Shown: positions 1 to 8,765, numbered from the stretch's first letter. The stretch is DNA of 22,115 nt from Jatrophihabitans sp. (GCA_025966255.1 JAOPVG010000588.1:1-22115), one strand, 5' to 3'. The notes: generated by a model from the letters alone, not told the origin. Numbers and translations: made by a program.

Positions 1-2497
<2,497 letters not shown>

Positions 2498-2562
2498 ATG
2501 CGCTCCGGGGACGGACCGACGCCGTCACCTACCGCGGTGACCGCGCCCCGTCTGTCGGGAAA

Positions 2563-2676
2563 ACCCCTCCAGAGTGGCCTCACCCGCGCGGTCCTGGTGC
2601 CTGAGAGGTTCCGGGGAAGTTGCCCCTTCGGCGCTGGCGCATCGTCGTCGATGCTGGTGCCAGCTCTCCCGCGCGG
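2563..2676 (-). ncRNA. Glycine riboswitch (gcvT motif), single aptamer
   Basis: Cis-regulatory aptamer in the gcvP leader, about 65 nt upstream of the start codon. On the minus strand the family landmarks occur in order: GCGGGAGAG, a hairpin with stem GCATCG/CGATGC, CGCCGAAGGGGCAA, then CTCTCAGGCACCAGGACCG and ACTCTGGAGGGG. I see only one complete aptamer core. Downstream, GTCACC and GGTGAC (about 2530-2550) can form a 6-bp hairpin before the GGAG ribosome site, a possible expression platform. An extended -10-like TGG-TAACGT (2695-2703) would start transcription about 10 nt before the aptamer, but I see no clear -35. Whether glycine turns expression on or off cannot be read directly; ON control is usual for gcv genes. 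Confidence 0.93.
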
Positions 2677-2759
2677 TGTTATCAGCCACCGTCGACGTTA
2701 CCAGCGGCGTTGCGCTACGCGCGACACGGAGGGTGGACGCGCCGGTGTGTCGCGGTCGG

Positions 2760-3320
2760 TCAGGCGGTCGCAGAGCGCTGCTGGCGGCGCCGCGACAGCT
2801 CGTCCTGCGGGGTGCCGGCCGACTCGTCGGTCCCCACCACTTCCGCCCGCTCGCCGGGCATCTGGGCCAGCGAACCACGTACCTCGCGCAGGGCGCCGCT
2901 GACCGCGATGCCGAACACGCCCTGTCCCCCCTGCAGGAGATCCACGACTTCTTCCGACGACGTGCACTCGTAGACCGTGGTGCCGTCGGAGAGCAATGTG
3001 ACTTGGGCGAGGTCCGCGACGCCGCGCGACCGCAAGGCCTCGACCGCGACGCGAATGTTCTGCAGCGAGACACCGGCGTCGAGGAGTCGCTTGACGACCT
3101 TGAGGACGAGGATGTCCTTGAACGAGTAGAGCCGCTGACTGCCCGAGCCGGTGGCCGTGCGGATCGTCGGTACGACGAGCGCGGTGCGGGCCCAGTAGTC
3201 GAGCTGACGGTAGGTGATTCCGGCGGCCGAGCAGGCGGTCGGGCCCCGGTAGCCGAGGAGTTCGTCGTGAGCTGGCGATGGATCGGCGAACAGCGTGCCC
3301 TGCTCCGGAGAGTCATCCAT
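2760..3320 (-). CDS. MerR-family transcriptional regulator, ResR/Rv1830-like
   Basis: DNA-binding regulator of 186 residues. The N-terminal winged-helix MerR domain (about residues 23-90) contains GYRGPTACSAAGITYRQLDYW and later GSQRLYSFKDILVLKVVKRL. The region after it, with SDGTTVYECTSSEEVVDLLQGGQGVFGIAVSGA split over residues 110-145, closely matches M. tuberculosis Rv1830 as I recall it (ResR, linked to recovery from antibiotics and to growth and division). No metal-binding cysteine pattern of CueR or MerR type is present. The start is ATG 3320, with an AGAGG box upstream. It has its own promoter (3404-3432), which separates it from the bifunctional-nuclease gene. The small Rv1831 gene of M. 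tuberculosis is absent between this gene and gcvP. Function is inferred from orthology and synteny. Confidence 0.9.
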   Translation of the reverse strand: MDDSPEQGTLFADPSPAHDELLGYRGPTACSAAGITYRQLDYWARTALVVPTIRTATGSGSQRLYSFKDILVLKVVKRLLDAGVSLQNIRVAVEALRSRGVADLAQVTLLSDGTTVYECTSSEEVVDLLQGGQGVFGIAVSGALREVRGSLAQMPGERAEVVGTDESAGTPQDELSRRRQQRSATA

Positions 3321-3403
3321 GGATAGCCACCTCTTCCGGTCCGGTCGGCGTCGTCGCCGCTGCGGACCTACCCGAATCCCACTGTCGTGATTCGCTGGGC
3401 CTG

Positions 3404-3432
3404 ACGGTAGGTCGGTCCAACCCCGGGGTCAA
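3404..3432 (-). promoter_or_regulatory. Predicted sigma-A-type promoter of the ResR-like gene
   Basis: On the minus strand, TTGACC (3427-3432) is followed after 17 bp by TACCGT (3404-3409). The spacing is optimal and the -10 fits the actinobacterial TANNNT pattern. Transcription would start about 75-80 nt upstream of the MerR start codon. It is a sequence prediction only. Confidence 0.6.
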
Positions 3433-3452
3433 TGCGACGCGCCGGTGTCGAT

Positions 3453-3470
3453 AACCCTCATGTAGAGGTT
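3453..3470. promoter_or_regulatory. Imperfect dyad, possible MerR-type operator
   Basis: Minus-strand reading AACCTC-TACAT-GAGGGTT: two arms related by inversion with one extra base, lying about 20 bp upstream of the -35 box of the ResR-like promoter. The CCTC/GAGG half-sites resemble those bound by many MerR-family proteins. Two MerR genes flank the site, so auto- or cross-regulation is plausible. Binding is inferred from form and position alone. Confidence 0.35.
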
Positions 3471-3486
3471 TACCCCGGACGGGCGA

Positions 3487-3957
3487 CTATCCGCCGGACG
3501 CGAAGTCCTCAGGCGAGATGTTGTCGAGGAACTCGCGGAACTTCTCCACCTCGTCCTCCTGCTCGTCCGGGATCTCGATCCCCGCGGCGTCCAGGACGGC
3601 GTCCGAGCCCAAAATTGCGACGTCCGAGCGCAGCGCCAGCGCGATCGCGTCCGACGGGCGGGCGCTCACGGTGACGCCGCCGCTGAAGCGCAGCTCGGCG
3701 TAGTAGATGTCATCGCGCATCTCGGTGATGTGTACCGCTTCGAGCCGCACGCCGAGCGCCTTGATCACGTCACGGAGCAGGTCGTGGGTCAGTGGCCGCA
3801 CGGTCTGGACGCCCTGCTGCTGAAACGCGATCGCGGACGCCTCGACGGCGCCGATCCAGATGGGCAGATAACGCACGCCATCTTCTTCGCGGAGCAGGAC
3901 GACCGGCTGGTTGGCCGGGAGTTCGACCCGAACTCCGACAACTCTCATCGGATGCAC
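3487..3957 (-). CDS. Bifunctional nuclease (BFN/DUF151) domain protein
   Basis: Single-domain protein of 156 residues, ortholog of M. tuberculosis Rv1829 by sequence and position. Typical family stretches are visible: NQPVVLLREEDGVRYLPIWIG near the N-terminus, RPLTHDLLRDVIKALG in the middle, VSARPSDAIALALR, and the acidic tail EDEVEKFREFLDNISPEDF. The plant BFN members have DNase/RNase activity; the role of the bacterial proteins is unsettled, so nuclease activity here is only a family inference. I chose GTG 3957 because a GGGGG tract (3967-3971) lies 9 nt upstream; ATG 3948, three codons downstream, is the main alternative, and the longer TTG start at 3978 has no good ribosome site. It lies 81 bp after the FtsR-like gene. 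Confidence 0.9.
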   Translation of the reverse strand: MHPMRVVGVRVELPANQPVVLLREEDGVRYLPIWIGAVEASAIAFQQQGVQTVRPLTHDLLRDVIKALGVRLEAVHITEMRDDIYYAELRFSGGVTVSARPSDAIALALRSDVAILGSDAVLDAAGIEIPDEQEDEVEKFREFLDNISPEDFASGG

Positions 3958-4038
3958 GATGAGGAACCCCCTGCCCAAGCCGACAGCCTGACGATCGACG
4001 TCGACGCTACACGTTTCGGCGAGCGGACGGGCGGGACC

Positions 4039-4800
4039 TCAGCTCCCGCCAACGACCTCGCGGAGGCCGATCTGGACGAGGGCGGCATGCAGCCGAACTG
4101 AAAGCGCGGCGAGCTCGCGCACCGTCTCCTCGGCCCGCGCCTTCGCCTCTCCCCCACGCTGGCGACCCATCGGGCCGACAACCTGAGAGAACAGGCCGAC
4201 CTCGCGTTCGGCGGCCGATCGGAAGGCGCGCAGGTGCCGACCTTCGAGCCCGAAACGGGCCAGGTCGGCGACGATCTTGGCGACGGCGAGAGCGTCGTCG
4301 TCGTAGTGGCCGCCGGGCTTGGAGCTGATCAGGCCGAACTGCTCGAGCTCGGTGAGTTGCTCGCTGCGCAGGCCGGCCGCGTTGAGCAGTTCCTCCTTGG
4401 ACAGGCGCATCGCAGCGGGCGCCGGCCGGAAGTGTTCGGCCGTCGGGGCGTTGCCCTGGATCGAGGCCACTGCGACGTGCGCGGCCCGGGGACTGTCCGT
4501 CGACGTGCCGGGCGGCACGAGCCCGCGGTCGATCGCGTCGAGCTGGTCCTTGATGACCCGCAGCGGCAGGTAGTGATCGCGCTGCTGCGAGAGGACGTAG
4601 TGCAGGCGCGCGACATCGCCGGAGGAGAACTTGCGATACCCCGACGGCGTGCGTTCGGGCTGCACCAGCCCCTCGGTCTCGAGGAAGCGGATCTTGCTGA
4701 TGGTGAGATCGGGGTACTCGACCTTGAGGTGGGCGAGGACGTCGCCGATCGTGAGTGTGGCTGTCGAGGTGCCGCTCGCCGCAGCCCCCAACGGAGTCAT
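4039..4800 (-). CDS. ftsR: MerR-family regulator, FtsR/Rv1828-like
   Basis: Transcriptional regulator of 253 residues. An N-terminal MerR winged-helix domain (TIGDVLAHLKVEYPDLTISKIRFLE, then GLVQPERTPSGYRKFSSGDVARL, within about residues 16-75) is followed by the QRDHYLPLRVIKDQLD helix and a C-terminal domain (HLRAFRSAAEREVGLF...). It matches M. tuberculosis Rv1828 and Corynebacterium FtsR; FtsR is known to activate ftsZ, so a role in cell-division gene control is inferred. I prefer ATG 4800, because CGGAGTGAGG sits just upstream and the ATG overlaps the stop of a micro-ORF (ATGA). ATG 4821 would add seven residues but has no ribosome site. The start region lies at the end of a tandemly duplicated 65-bp unit. 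Confidence 0.9.
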   Translation of the reverse strand: MTPLGAAASGTSTATLTIGDVLAHLKVEYPDLTISKIRFLETEGLVQPERTPSGYRKFSSGDVARLHYVLSQQRDHYLPLRVIKDQLDAIDRGLVPPGTSTDSPRAAHVAVASIQGNAPTAEHFRPAPAAMRLSKEELLNAAGLRSEQLTELEQFGLISSKPGGHYDDDALAVAKIVADLARFGLEGRHLRAFRSAAEREVGLFSQVVGPMGRQRGGEAKARAEETVRELAALSVRLHAALVQIGLREVVGGS

Positions 4801-4865
4801 GCCCTCACTCCGTTCGGCCATGCGGAGACGTTATGCCGCCGAATCGCTCCGCAAGCGTCGCTCAT
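4797..4865 (-). CDS. Candidate 22-codon micro-ORF (copy 2), coupled to ftsR
   Basis: ATG 4865 to TGA 4797-4799. The peptide begins MSDACGAIRRHN and ends WPNGVRA. CGGAGTGAGG lies just before its ATG, a good ribosome site. Its ATG overlaps the stop of the previous micro-ORF and its TGA overlaps the ftsR ATG (ATGA at both ends). It differs from copy 1 at three bases: one silent change, D to N and Y to N. That pattern gives no evidence of selection on the peptide. It may serve only to carry ribosomes from garA to ftsR, or may be a by-product of the duplication. Confidence 0.35.
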   Translation of the reverse strand: MSDACGAIRRHNVSAWPNGVRA

Positions 4866-4927
4866 GCCCTCACTCCGTACGGCCATGCGGAGACGTCATG
4901 CCGCCGGATCGCTCCGCAAGCGTCGCT
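4798..4927. repeat. Tandem direct repeat, two copies of a 65-bp unit
   Basis: Units 4798-4862 and 4863-4927 are identical except at three positions. Each contains a ribosome site plus start codon (CGGAGTGAGGGCATGA on the minus strand), an inverted pair GCGGAG/CTCCGC about 19 nt apart, and the core GCGACGCTTGCGGAGCGA. The unit boundaries fall exactly at GCATGA stop/start overlaps, and the unit length equals a 69-nt ORF minus the 4-nt overlap. It fills the whole space between the garA-like stop and the ftsR start. Confidence 0.95.
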
Positions 4928-4930
4928 CAT
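4862..4930 (-). CDS. Candidate 22-codon micro-ORF (copy 1), coupled to the garA-like gene
   Basis: ATG 4930 to TGA 4862-4864. The peptide begins MSDACGAIRRHD and ends WPYGVRA. Its ATG overlaps the garA-like stop codon (GCATGA) and its own TGA overlaps the ATG of copy 2. I recognise no domain. Together with copy 2 it makes an unbroken series of overlapping stop and start codons from garA to ftsR. Whether the peptide is made or useful cannot be judged from one genome. Confidence 0.33.
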   Translation of the reverse strand: MSDACGAIRRHDVSAWPYGVRA

Positions 4931-5448
4931 GCCTTCGCGCCAACGCCGGTGCGGACCGCGGCGGTGAGGTAGACGAGCCGGAACTTGCCGATCTGCACCT
5001 CGTCGCCCCCGGACAGGGGTGCGGCGTCGATGCGCTCTCGATTGACGTAGGTGCCGTTGAGCGAACCCACGTCGTGGACGGTGTAGCCGCTGCCTTCGCG
5101 GCGGAACTCTGCATGCCTGCGGGACACCGTCACATCGTCCAGGAAGATGTCGCTGTCCGGGTGACGACCCGCCGAGGTGACGTCCTGATCGAGCAGGAAT
5201 CGGCTGCCGGCGTTGGGTCCGCGCTTGACCACGAGCAGCGCCGAACCCGGCGTGAGCGCATCCACCGCGCCCTGGTGCGCCTCGGCCGAGAACTCGGTGT
5301 CGACATCCGGAAGCGATCCGGTCGTGCTGATCGTGCTCGTCACATCGGGACCCGACGCAGCCACGGGCAGTGCGGCGCCACAGTTGGCGCAGAAGTGACT
5401 GCCAGGCAGGTTCTCCGTGCCACAAGCGGTACAGAACACGCGCGTCAC
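4927..5448 (-). CDS. garA: FHA-domain protein, GarA/OdhI-like, with N-terminal zinc ribbon
   Basis: Protein of 173 residues. GarA/OdhI proteins bind and inhibit 2-oxoglutarate dehydrogenase and redirect glutamate metabolism when unphosphorylated, under control of Ser/Thr kinases. The FHA domain (about residues 68-162) is nearly that of GarA: LLVVKRGPNAGSRFLLDQ, GRHPDSDIFLDDVTVSRRHAEF and SLNGTYVNRE, with the phosphothreonine-binding residues R95, S109, H112 and N131. The N-terminus differs: a CxxC...CxxC zinc ribbon (C6, C9, C20, C23), and no ETTSVF phosphorylation motif; a TSTISTTG stretch (residues 38-44) lies in the equivalent linker. GTG 5448 is the longest plausible start; GTG 5439 (second residue F) sits better behind the GAAGG box. 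It lies between gcvH and ftsR as in mycobacteria. The gene name rests on synteny and the FHA domain. Confidence 0.88.
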   Translation of the reverse strand: MTRVFCTACGTENLPGSHFCANCGAALPVAASGPDVTSTISTTGSLPDVDTEFSAEAHQGAVDALTPGSALLVVKRGPNAGSRFLLDQDVTSAGRHPDSDIFLDDVTVSRRHAEFRREGSGYTVHDVGSLNGTYVNRERIDAAPLSGGDEVQIGKFRLVYLTAAVRTGVGAKA

Positions 5449-5518
5449 CCTTCGTCTTCGGTCACGGTCGATCGCGGGGAACGCCGTCGCAGCAAGTGCG
5501 GATTCGGTCGGTGGGCCG

Positions 5519-5548
5519 AGCCTAGGACGGGCTCGTGGGGAGGGTCAA
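5519..5548 (-). promoter_or_regulatory. Predicted promoter of the garA-like gene
   Basis: Minus-strand TTGACC (5543-5548), an 18-bp spacer, then TAGGCT (5519-5524), matching the actinobacterial TANNNT -10. It sits in the 171-bp gap between gcvH and garA, about 70 nt upstream of the GTG, and would drive garA and the micro-ORF/ftsR chain separately from gcvH. A short inverted pair (CGAGCC...GGCTCG) overlaps the -10. Confidence 0.6.
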
Positions 5549-5619
5549 TCGAAAGCCACCTCCACCACGTCGTCTCAGTTGATCATGCTTCCAAGCAGTG
5601 CGGTCGCAACGAGACCCGC

Positions 5620-6006
5620 TCAACCGGCGACGGTTCCGTACGCCGCCGCGTCGAGCAAGTCCTGCGACTCACTCTCATCCGTTACTTCGATTTCGAGTAT
5701 CCAACCCTCACCGTACGGGTCGGAGTTGATCAACTCCGGCTGGGCGTCGAGGGCCTCGTTGCGGGCCGTCACCGTGCCGGTCAGCGGCGCGTAGATGTCG
5801 GACACGCTCTTCGTCGACTCGATCTCGCCGACCGCCGCGCCCTTCGCGACATCGGCCCCGACCTCGGGGAGCGACACGTAGACGACGTCGCCCAGCGCCT
5901 CTTGCGCGTAGTCGGTGATGCCGACCCGCACGGTGGTCGAACCCTTCGCGGCGCGGACCCATTCGTGCTCGGCCGTGTACTTCAGGTCGTCGGGTACGTC
6001 GGACAT
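5620..6006 (-). CDS. gcvH: Glycine cleavage system H protein
   Basis: Lipoyl carrier of the glycine cleavage system, which shuttles the aminomethyl group between the P, T and L proteins. It has 128 residues, the usual length. The conserved N-terminus DDLKYTAEHEWVR, GITDYAQEALGDVVYVSLPEVG and the lipoylation motif GEIESTKSVSD (modified Lys66) are intact, as is the family C-terminal stretch ELINSDPYGEGWILEI. ATG 6006 is preceded by AGAGAGG at 9 nt; the longer frame to 6036 has no support. It stands 83 bp downstream of DUF881, where a TAGGGT -10-like element without a convincing -35 occurs. Its partner gcvP lies 3 kb further down the cluster. Confidence 0.97.
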   Translation of the reverse strand: MSDVPDDLKYTAEHEWVRAAKGSTTVRVGITDYAQEALGDVVYVSLPEVGADVAKGAAVGEIESTKSVSDIYAPLTGTVTARNEALDAQPELINSDPYGEGWILEIEVTDESESQDLLDAAAYGTVAG

Positions 6007-6089
6007 CCTCGAGGGCCTCTCTGGTCGGTGCGGCAAACGCGTCTGACCCTACCCACCCGGCTCGACAGCGTTCGGCCGGGCGGACGCCG

Positions 6090-6839
6090 CTAGTGCCCCG
6101 GCTTCGCGTACTTCGGCGTGGGCAGTGCGCGGGTGACGCGGATGACCACCTTGCTCTGCTCGGCGATGGTCAGGTTGCCGCCCGCCGTGCGGACGGTCGC
6201 CGCGACGCCACCGGGAATGTTCAGGGCCGTGTCGAGGGTCTTCGACTCGCCGATTGCTGTGACGCGGTAGGGCGCGGTCAGCGTCGTCCCGTCGACGGTC
6301 ACGCTGCCGCCACCACCGCCGAACGCTGTGGAGGTACTCACCCGGACACTGCCGAACTGGATGGCCTCCGCGCCCGCACCGCGCAGTTCCTCGACGACGT
6401 CGAGCAGGTCCTCGCCGCTGAGCTTGCCGACCGGGTCGGTCACGACGACGGTGACGCCCGGACCGGTCGCGGGCAGCGTGCCGAGCAGCACGCCGAGCGC
6501 TTGCGCCTCCTGCTGCGCCTGCTGGCGGGCGGCAGCGGAGCGGTTCCCGCTGTCCTGCAATCGGCGAAGGCTGTCCTGCAGATCGATGATCTGGGCGCGC
6601 AGCCGGTCGGCGCGGTTGTTCTGGTTGTCGAGGATGCCGATCAGATCGTCCTCGCGCAGTCCGGAGAGGCTGTCCGAGGACGAGTTCGCCCGCACCTGGA
6701 CGACGATCGCGAATCCGAGCAGCAGCGTCAGCACGCCGATCACGGCGGCCGAGGCGTGGCGCCCGTGCAGTCGCCGTACGGGAGGCGTCGGCGGTAGGTC
6801 CGCCGGCTTCGGCGTCGCTTCCTCGTTCGCTTCGTCCAT
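6090..6839 (-). CDS. DUF881 family membrane protein (Rv1825-like)
   Basis: Protein of 249 residues. After a Pro-rich cytoplasmic N-terminus comes one transmembrane helix (about 31-48, AAVIGVLTLLLGFAIVVQV), then a predicted coiled coil (about 60-115, rich in Q, R, L and A) and the DUF881 domain (GPGVTVVVTDP..., EELRGAGAEAIQFGSVRV..., APYRVTAIG). The topology suggests that most of the protein is outside the membrane. In mycobacteria the two DUF881 genes and the small basic protein between them form a conserved trio near pgsA2; their function is unknown, with division or envelope roles proposed from context. It starts 9 bp after the small-basic-protein stop with an AGGAG box very close to the ATG. 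Confidence 0.9.
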   Translation of the reverse strand: MDEANEEATPKPADLPPTPPVRRLHGRHASAAVIGVLTLLLGFAIVVQVRANSSSDSLSGLREDDLIGILDNQNNRADRLRAQIIDLQDSLRRLQDSGNRSAAARQQAQQEAQALGVLLGTLPATGPGVTVVVTDPVGKLSGEDLLDVVEELRGAGAEAIQFGSVRVSTSTAFGGGGGSVTVDGTTLTAPYRVTAIGESKTLDTALNIPGGVAATVRTAGGNLTIAEQSKVVIRVTRALPTPKYAKPGH

Positions 6840-6848
6840 CTCTCCTGC

Positions 6849-7181
6849 TTACGCCCGGAACAAATGCCGGCGAATAGCCGCGGCGTTGCCAAAGATACGG
6901 ATGCCCAGCACGACGACCACTGCGGTGGACAGTTGGCCGCCCACGCCGAGTTTGTCGCCGAGGAACACGATAAGCGCCGCGACGAGCACGTTCGAGATGA
7001 ACGAGACCACGAACACCTTGGCGTCGAAGATTCCGTCGAGGCGGGCCCGCACGCCACCGAAGACGGCGTCGAGTGCGGCTACCACGGCGATCGGCAGGTA
7101 GGGCTCGAGCCAGGTCGGAACCGTCGGCCGCAGCACCAGACCGAGCACGATGCCGGCAACCAGGGCGAAGGCGGCAATCAT
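6849..7181 (-). CDS. sbp: Small basic protein (DUF1290/sbp family)
   Basis: Membrane protein of 110 residues with three hydrophobic segments (about residues 2-17, 28-41 and 57-73) and a fourth around 85-98. The family signature PYLPIAVVAALDAVFGGVRA followed by KVFVVSFISNVL is clear. Homologs occur in Firmicutes and Actinobacteria beside DUF881 or division genes; biochemical role unknown. Its ATG overlaps the stop of the upstream DUF881 gene by 4 bp, so the two are probably translationally coupled, and a second DUF881 gene follows after 9 bp. Confidence 0.92.
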   Translation of the reverse strand: MIAAFALVAGIVLGLVLRPTVPTWLEPYLPIAVVAALDAVFGGVRARLDGIFDAKVFVVSFISNVLVAALIVFLGDKLGVGGQLSTAVVVVLGIRIFGNAAAIRRHLFRA

Positions 7182-8065
7182 CGGCGCACCCGGGTGGGTG
7201 AAGGCAGCGGGGTCGCGTAGCGGGGCGTCACGGCCCCGCTGGCGGCGAGGGAGAGGTGCGTGCTCTCGGTGAACGTGAAGCCGATGTGGTCAGCGCCGGA
7301 CAGAGTCTGGTACCGGCTGGCAACGGGGCTGGACGCGAATCCCGTGGACAGGTCGTTCGGGTTGCCAATGGCTTCGATCCGGTACGGCGAGGTGATGGGC
7401 TGGAAGTCGACCAGCACGGCCTGACCGGCGAATCGGATCGCGCTCGTGGGCGTGAGTCGGACGCCGTTCACCGCGATCGCCTCGGCGCCGTCGCCCCAGA
7501 GCTCGTTGACGACACTGCGCACATCACGGTCGGTGAGGATATTGGTCTGCCCGATCGAAGTCGTGCCGCCGCGCCCGACGGCGTCGGTCGAGGTTGCCGC
7601 GGGGGGTTCGCGCAGGGTGACCACCAGGCCACCGCCTGTCACGGCCGTCTGCCCGGCGGCCAGTTTCGCGCGATCGAGCCCCTGGGCGAGCGCTCCGGAC
7701 GCCGGCAGGTCCTTGGCCTGCTCGGCCGCGAGCTGTTTCTCAACGCGGGCCAGCTCCTTCGACAGGTCGTTCGCGCTCTGCTGCGCTGAGCGCACCCGGT
7801 TGACGAGGCCGTCGTGCACCTTCTGAGCTTGCGGGGCGCCGCGGTTGGTATGGACGTAGGCCACGACGAGCATGAAGCCGATCAGCAGGCAGCCGATGGA
7901 GACGATGGGCTGCTCATACCACCGGCGCGGCGTGTCCGGCCCCCGCCGCTTCGCCGCCGCCGCGTATCCCGGATCGAGCGTGTTGGTGACGAGATCGAGC
8001 AGCAGCCGCGCGGACACGAGGCTGCGTTCGTCCGGCGCATCGACCGGCCGCCGAGGACTGCTCAC
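7178..8065 (-). CDS. DUF881 family membrane protein (Rv1823-like)
   Basis: Protein of 295 residues. A cytoplasmic N-terminus of about 50 residues precedes one transmembrane helix (about 54-70, IVSIGCLLIGFMLVVAYV), a coiled coil (about 80-118) and a DUF881 domain (GGGLVVTLREPP..., ELWGDGAEAIAVNGVRLTP, SPYRIEAIGNPNDL). It starts at GTG 8065, overlapping the pgsA2-like stop (GTGA), and its stop overlaps the small-basic-protein ATG, so translation of the three is linked. It resembles the second DUF881 protein but is longer at the N-terminus; the two probably arose by old duplication. Function unknown. Confidence 0.9.
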   Translation of the reverse strand: MSSPRRPVDAPDERSLVSARLLLDLVTNTLDPGYAAAAKRRGPDTPRRWYEQPIVSIGCLLIGFMLVVAYVHTNRGAPQAQKVHDGLVNRVRSAQQSANDLSKELARVEKQLAAEQAKDLPASGALAQGLDRAKLAAGQTAVTGGGLVVTLREPPAATSTDAVGRGGTTSIGQTNILTDRDVRSVVNELWGDGAEAIAVNGVRLTPTSAIRFAGQAVLVDFQPITSPYRIEAIGNPNDLSTGFASSPVASRYQTLSGADHIGFTFTESTHLSLAASGAVTPRYATPLPSPTRVRR

Positions 8066-8661
8066 GTGCTCGCGCGCTCACGCACCGGATTGCGGACCAA
8101 GCCCACAACCTGATTCAGATAGACCACGCCGGCCCAGACGTAGAGCGCCGTCCCCCAGATCGTGAAGCCCCATGCGACCGCCCGGCAGACGTCGGCCACC
8201 GGACCGTGGTACGTGCCGAGCAGCAGTAGCGGGAAGGCGTAGAGCAGGCAGAACGTCGCAGCCTTGCCCAGGTAGTGCACGGCGGGTGGCCCGTAGCCGG
8301 CGCGCCGCAGGAACACGAGCGCGACGGCAAGCACCGCGTCCCGTCCGACGATCACGATCGCCAGCCACAGCGGGATGACATGGCGCAGGACAAGCCCCAG
8401 CAGCGTGGCCAGGATGTAGAGCCGGTCGGCGAGCGGATCGAGTAGCTCGCCCAGCCGGCTGCGCTGATTGAGCTTGCGAGCGAGCACGCCGTCGGCCCAG
8501 TCGGTGAAGCCGGAGATCACCAGGATGACCAGCGCCCACCCGTCGGCGTGCGGGCCGAGCAGCAGATACAGGAACAGTGGCACGCCGAGCAGCCGCAGGA
8601 TGCTCAGGCCGTTCGGGATCGTCCAGAGCCGGTCTGTCCCGTCCGCGGCGGCGTCGCTCAA
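8062..8661 (-). CDS. CDP-alcohol phosphatidyltransferase (PgsA2-like)
   Basis: Integral membrane enzyme of 199 residues that transfers a phosphatidyl group from CDP-diacylglycerol to an alcohol. The full family motif is present: D54-x2-D57-G-x2-A-R62-x8-G71-x3-D75-x3-D79, which binds the metal and CDP. About six hydrophobic helices are visible. By position it is the counterpart of M. tuberculosis Rv1822 (pgsA2); members are variously labelled phosphatidylglycerophosphate or cardiolipin synthase, and the acceptor cannot be read from sequence, so I give no gene symbol. The only reasonable start is TTG 8661, with GGAGG 4 nt upstream. It begins 30 nt after the 3' end of tRNA-Pro and overlaps the DUF881 gene. 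Confidence 0.92.
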   Translation of the reverse strand: MSDAAADGTDRLWTIPNGLSILRLLGVPLFLYLLLGPHADGWALVILVISGFTDWADGVLARKLNQRSRLGELLDPLADRLYILATLLGLVLRHVIPLWLAIVIVGRDAVLAVALVFLRRAGYGPPAVHYLGKAATFCLLYAFPLLLLGTYHGPVADVCRAVAWGFTIWGTALYVWAGVVYLNQVVGLVRNPVRERAST

Positions 8662-8691
8662 CGAACCTCCCGCGCCGTGATGCTTCTTCTG

Positions 8692-8765
8692 TCGGGACGA
8701 CAGGATTTGAACCTGCGACCCCCTGACCCCCAGTCAGGTGCGCTACCAAGCTGCGCCACGTCCCG
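8692..8765 (-). tRNA. tRNA-Pro (anticodon GGG)
   Basis: A 74-nt cloverleaf. The acceptor stem CGGGACG (8759-8765) pairs with CGTCCCG (8693-8699), with discriminator A at 8692. The D arm reads GCGCAGCTTGGTAGCGC. The anticodon stem CCTGA/TCAGG carries loop CTGGGGG with anticodon GGG. The T arm is CGCAGG-TTCAAAT-CCTGTC. The 3' CCA is not encoded. It lies between der (45 bp upstream) and the pgsA2-like gene (30 bp downstream), all on the same strand, so it may be cut out of a shared transcript. Confidence 0.98.

Noticed and set aside
4801..4821. Start of ftsR at ATG 4821
   Set aside because: No ribosome site precedes it; the ATG at 4800 has CGGAGTGAGG and a stop/start overlap, and the extra seven residues are encoded only by the repeat.
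4798..4927. CRISPR-like array
   Set aside because: There are only two directly abutting units with no spacers and no cas genes; it is a simple tandem duplication.
5560..5622. Intrinsic terminator after gcvH
   Set aside because: A short bulged stem follows the stop codon but there is no T tract; I do not call a terminator.
4234..6093. 619-residue plus-strand open frame crossing ftsR, garA and gcvH
   Set aside because: It is antisense to three recognised genes and to the tandem repeat; composition is typical of a shadow frame.
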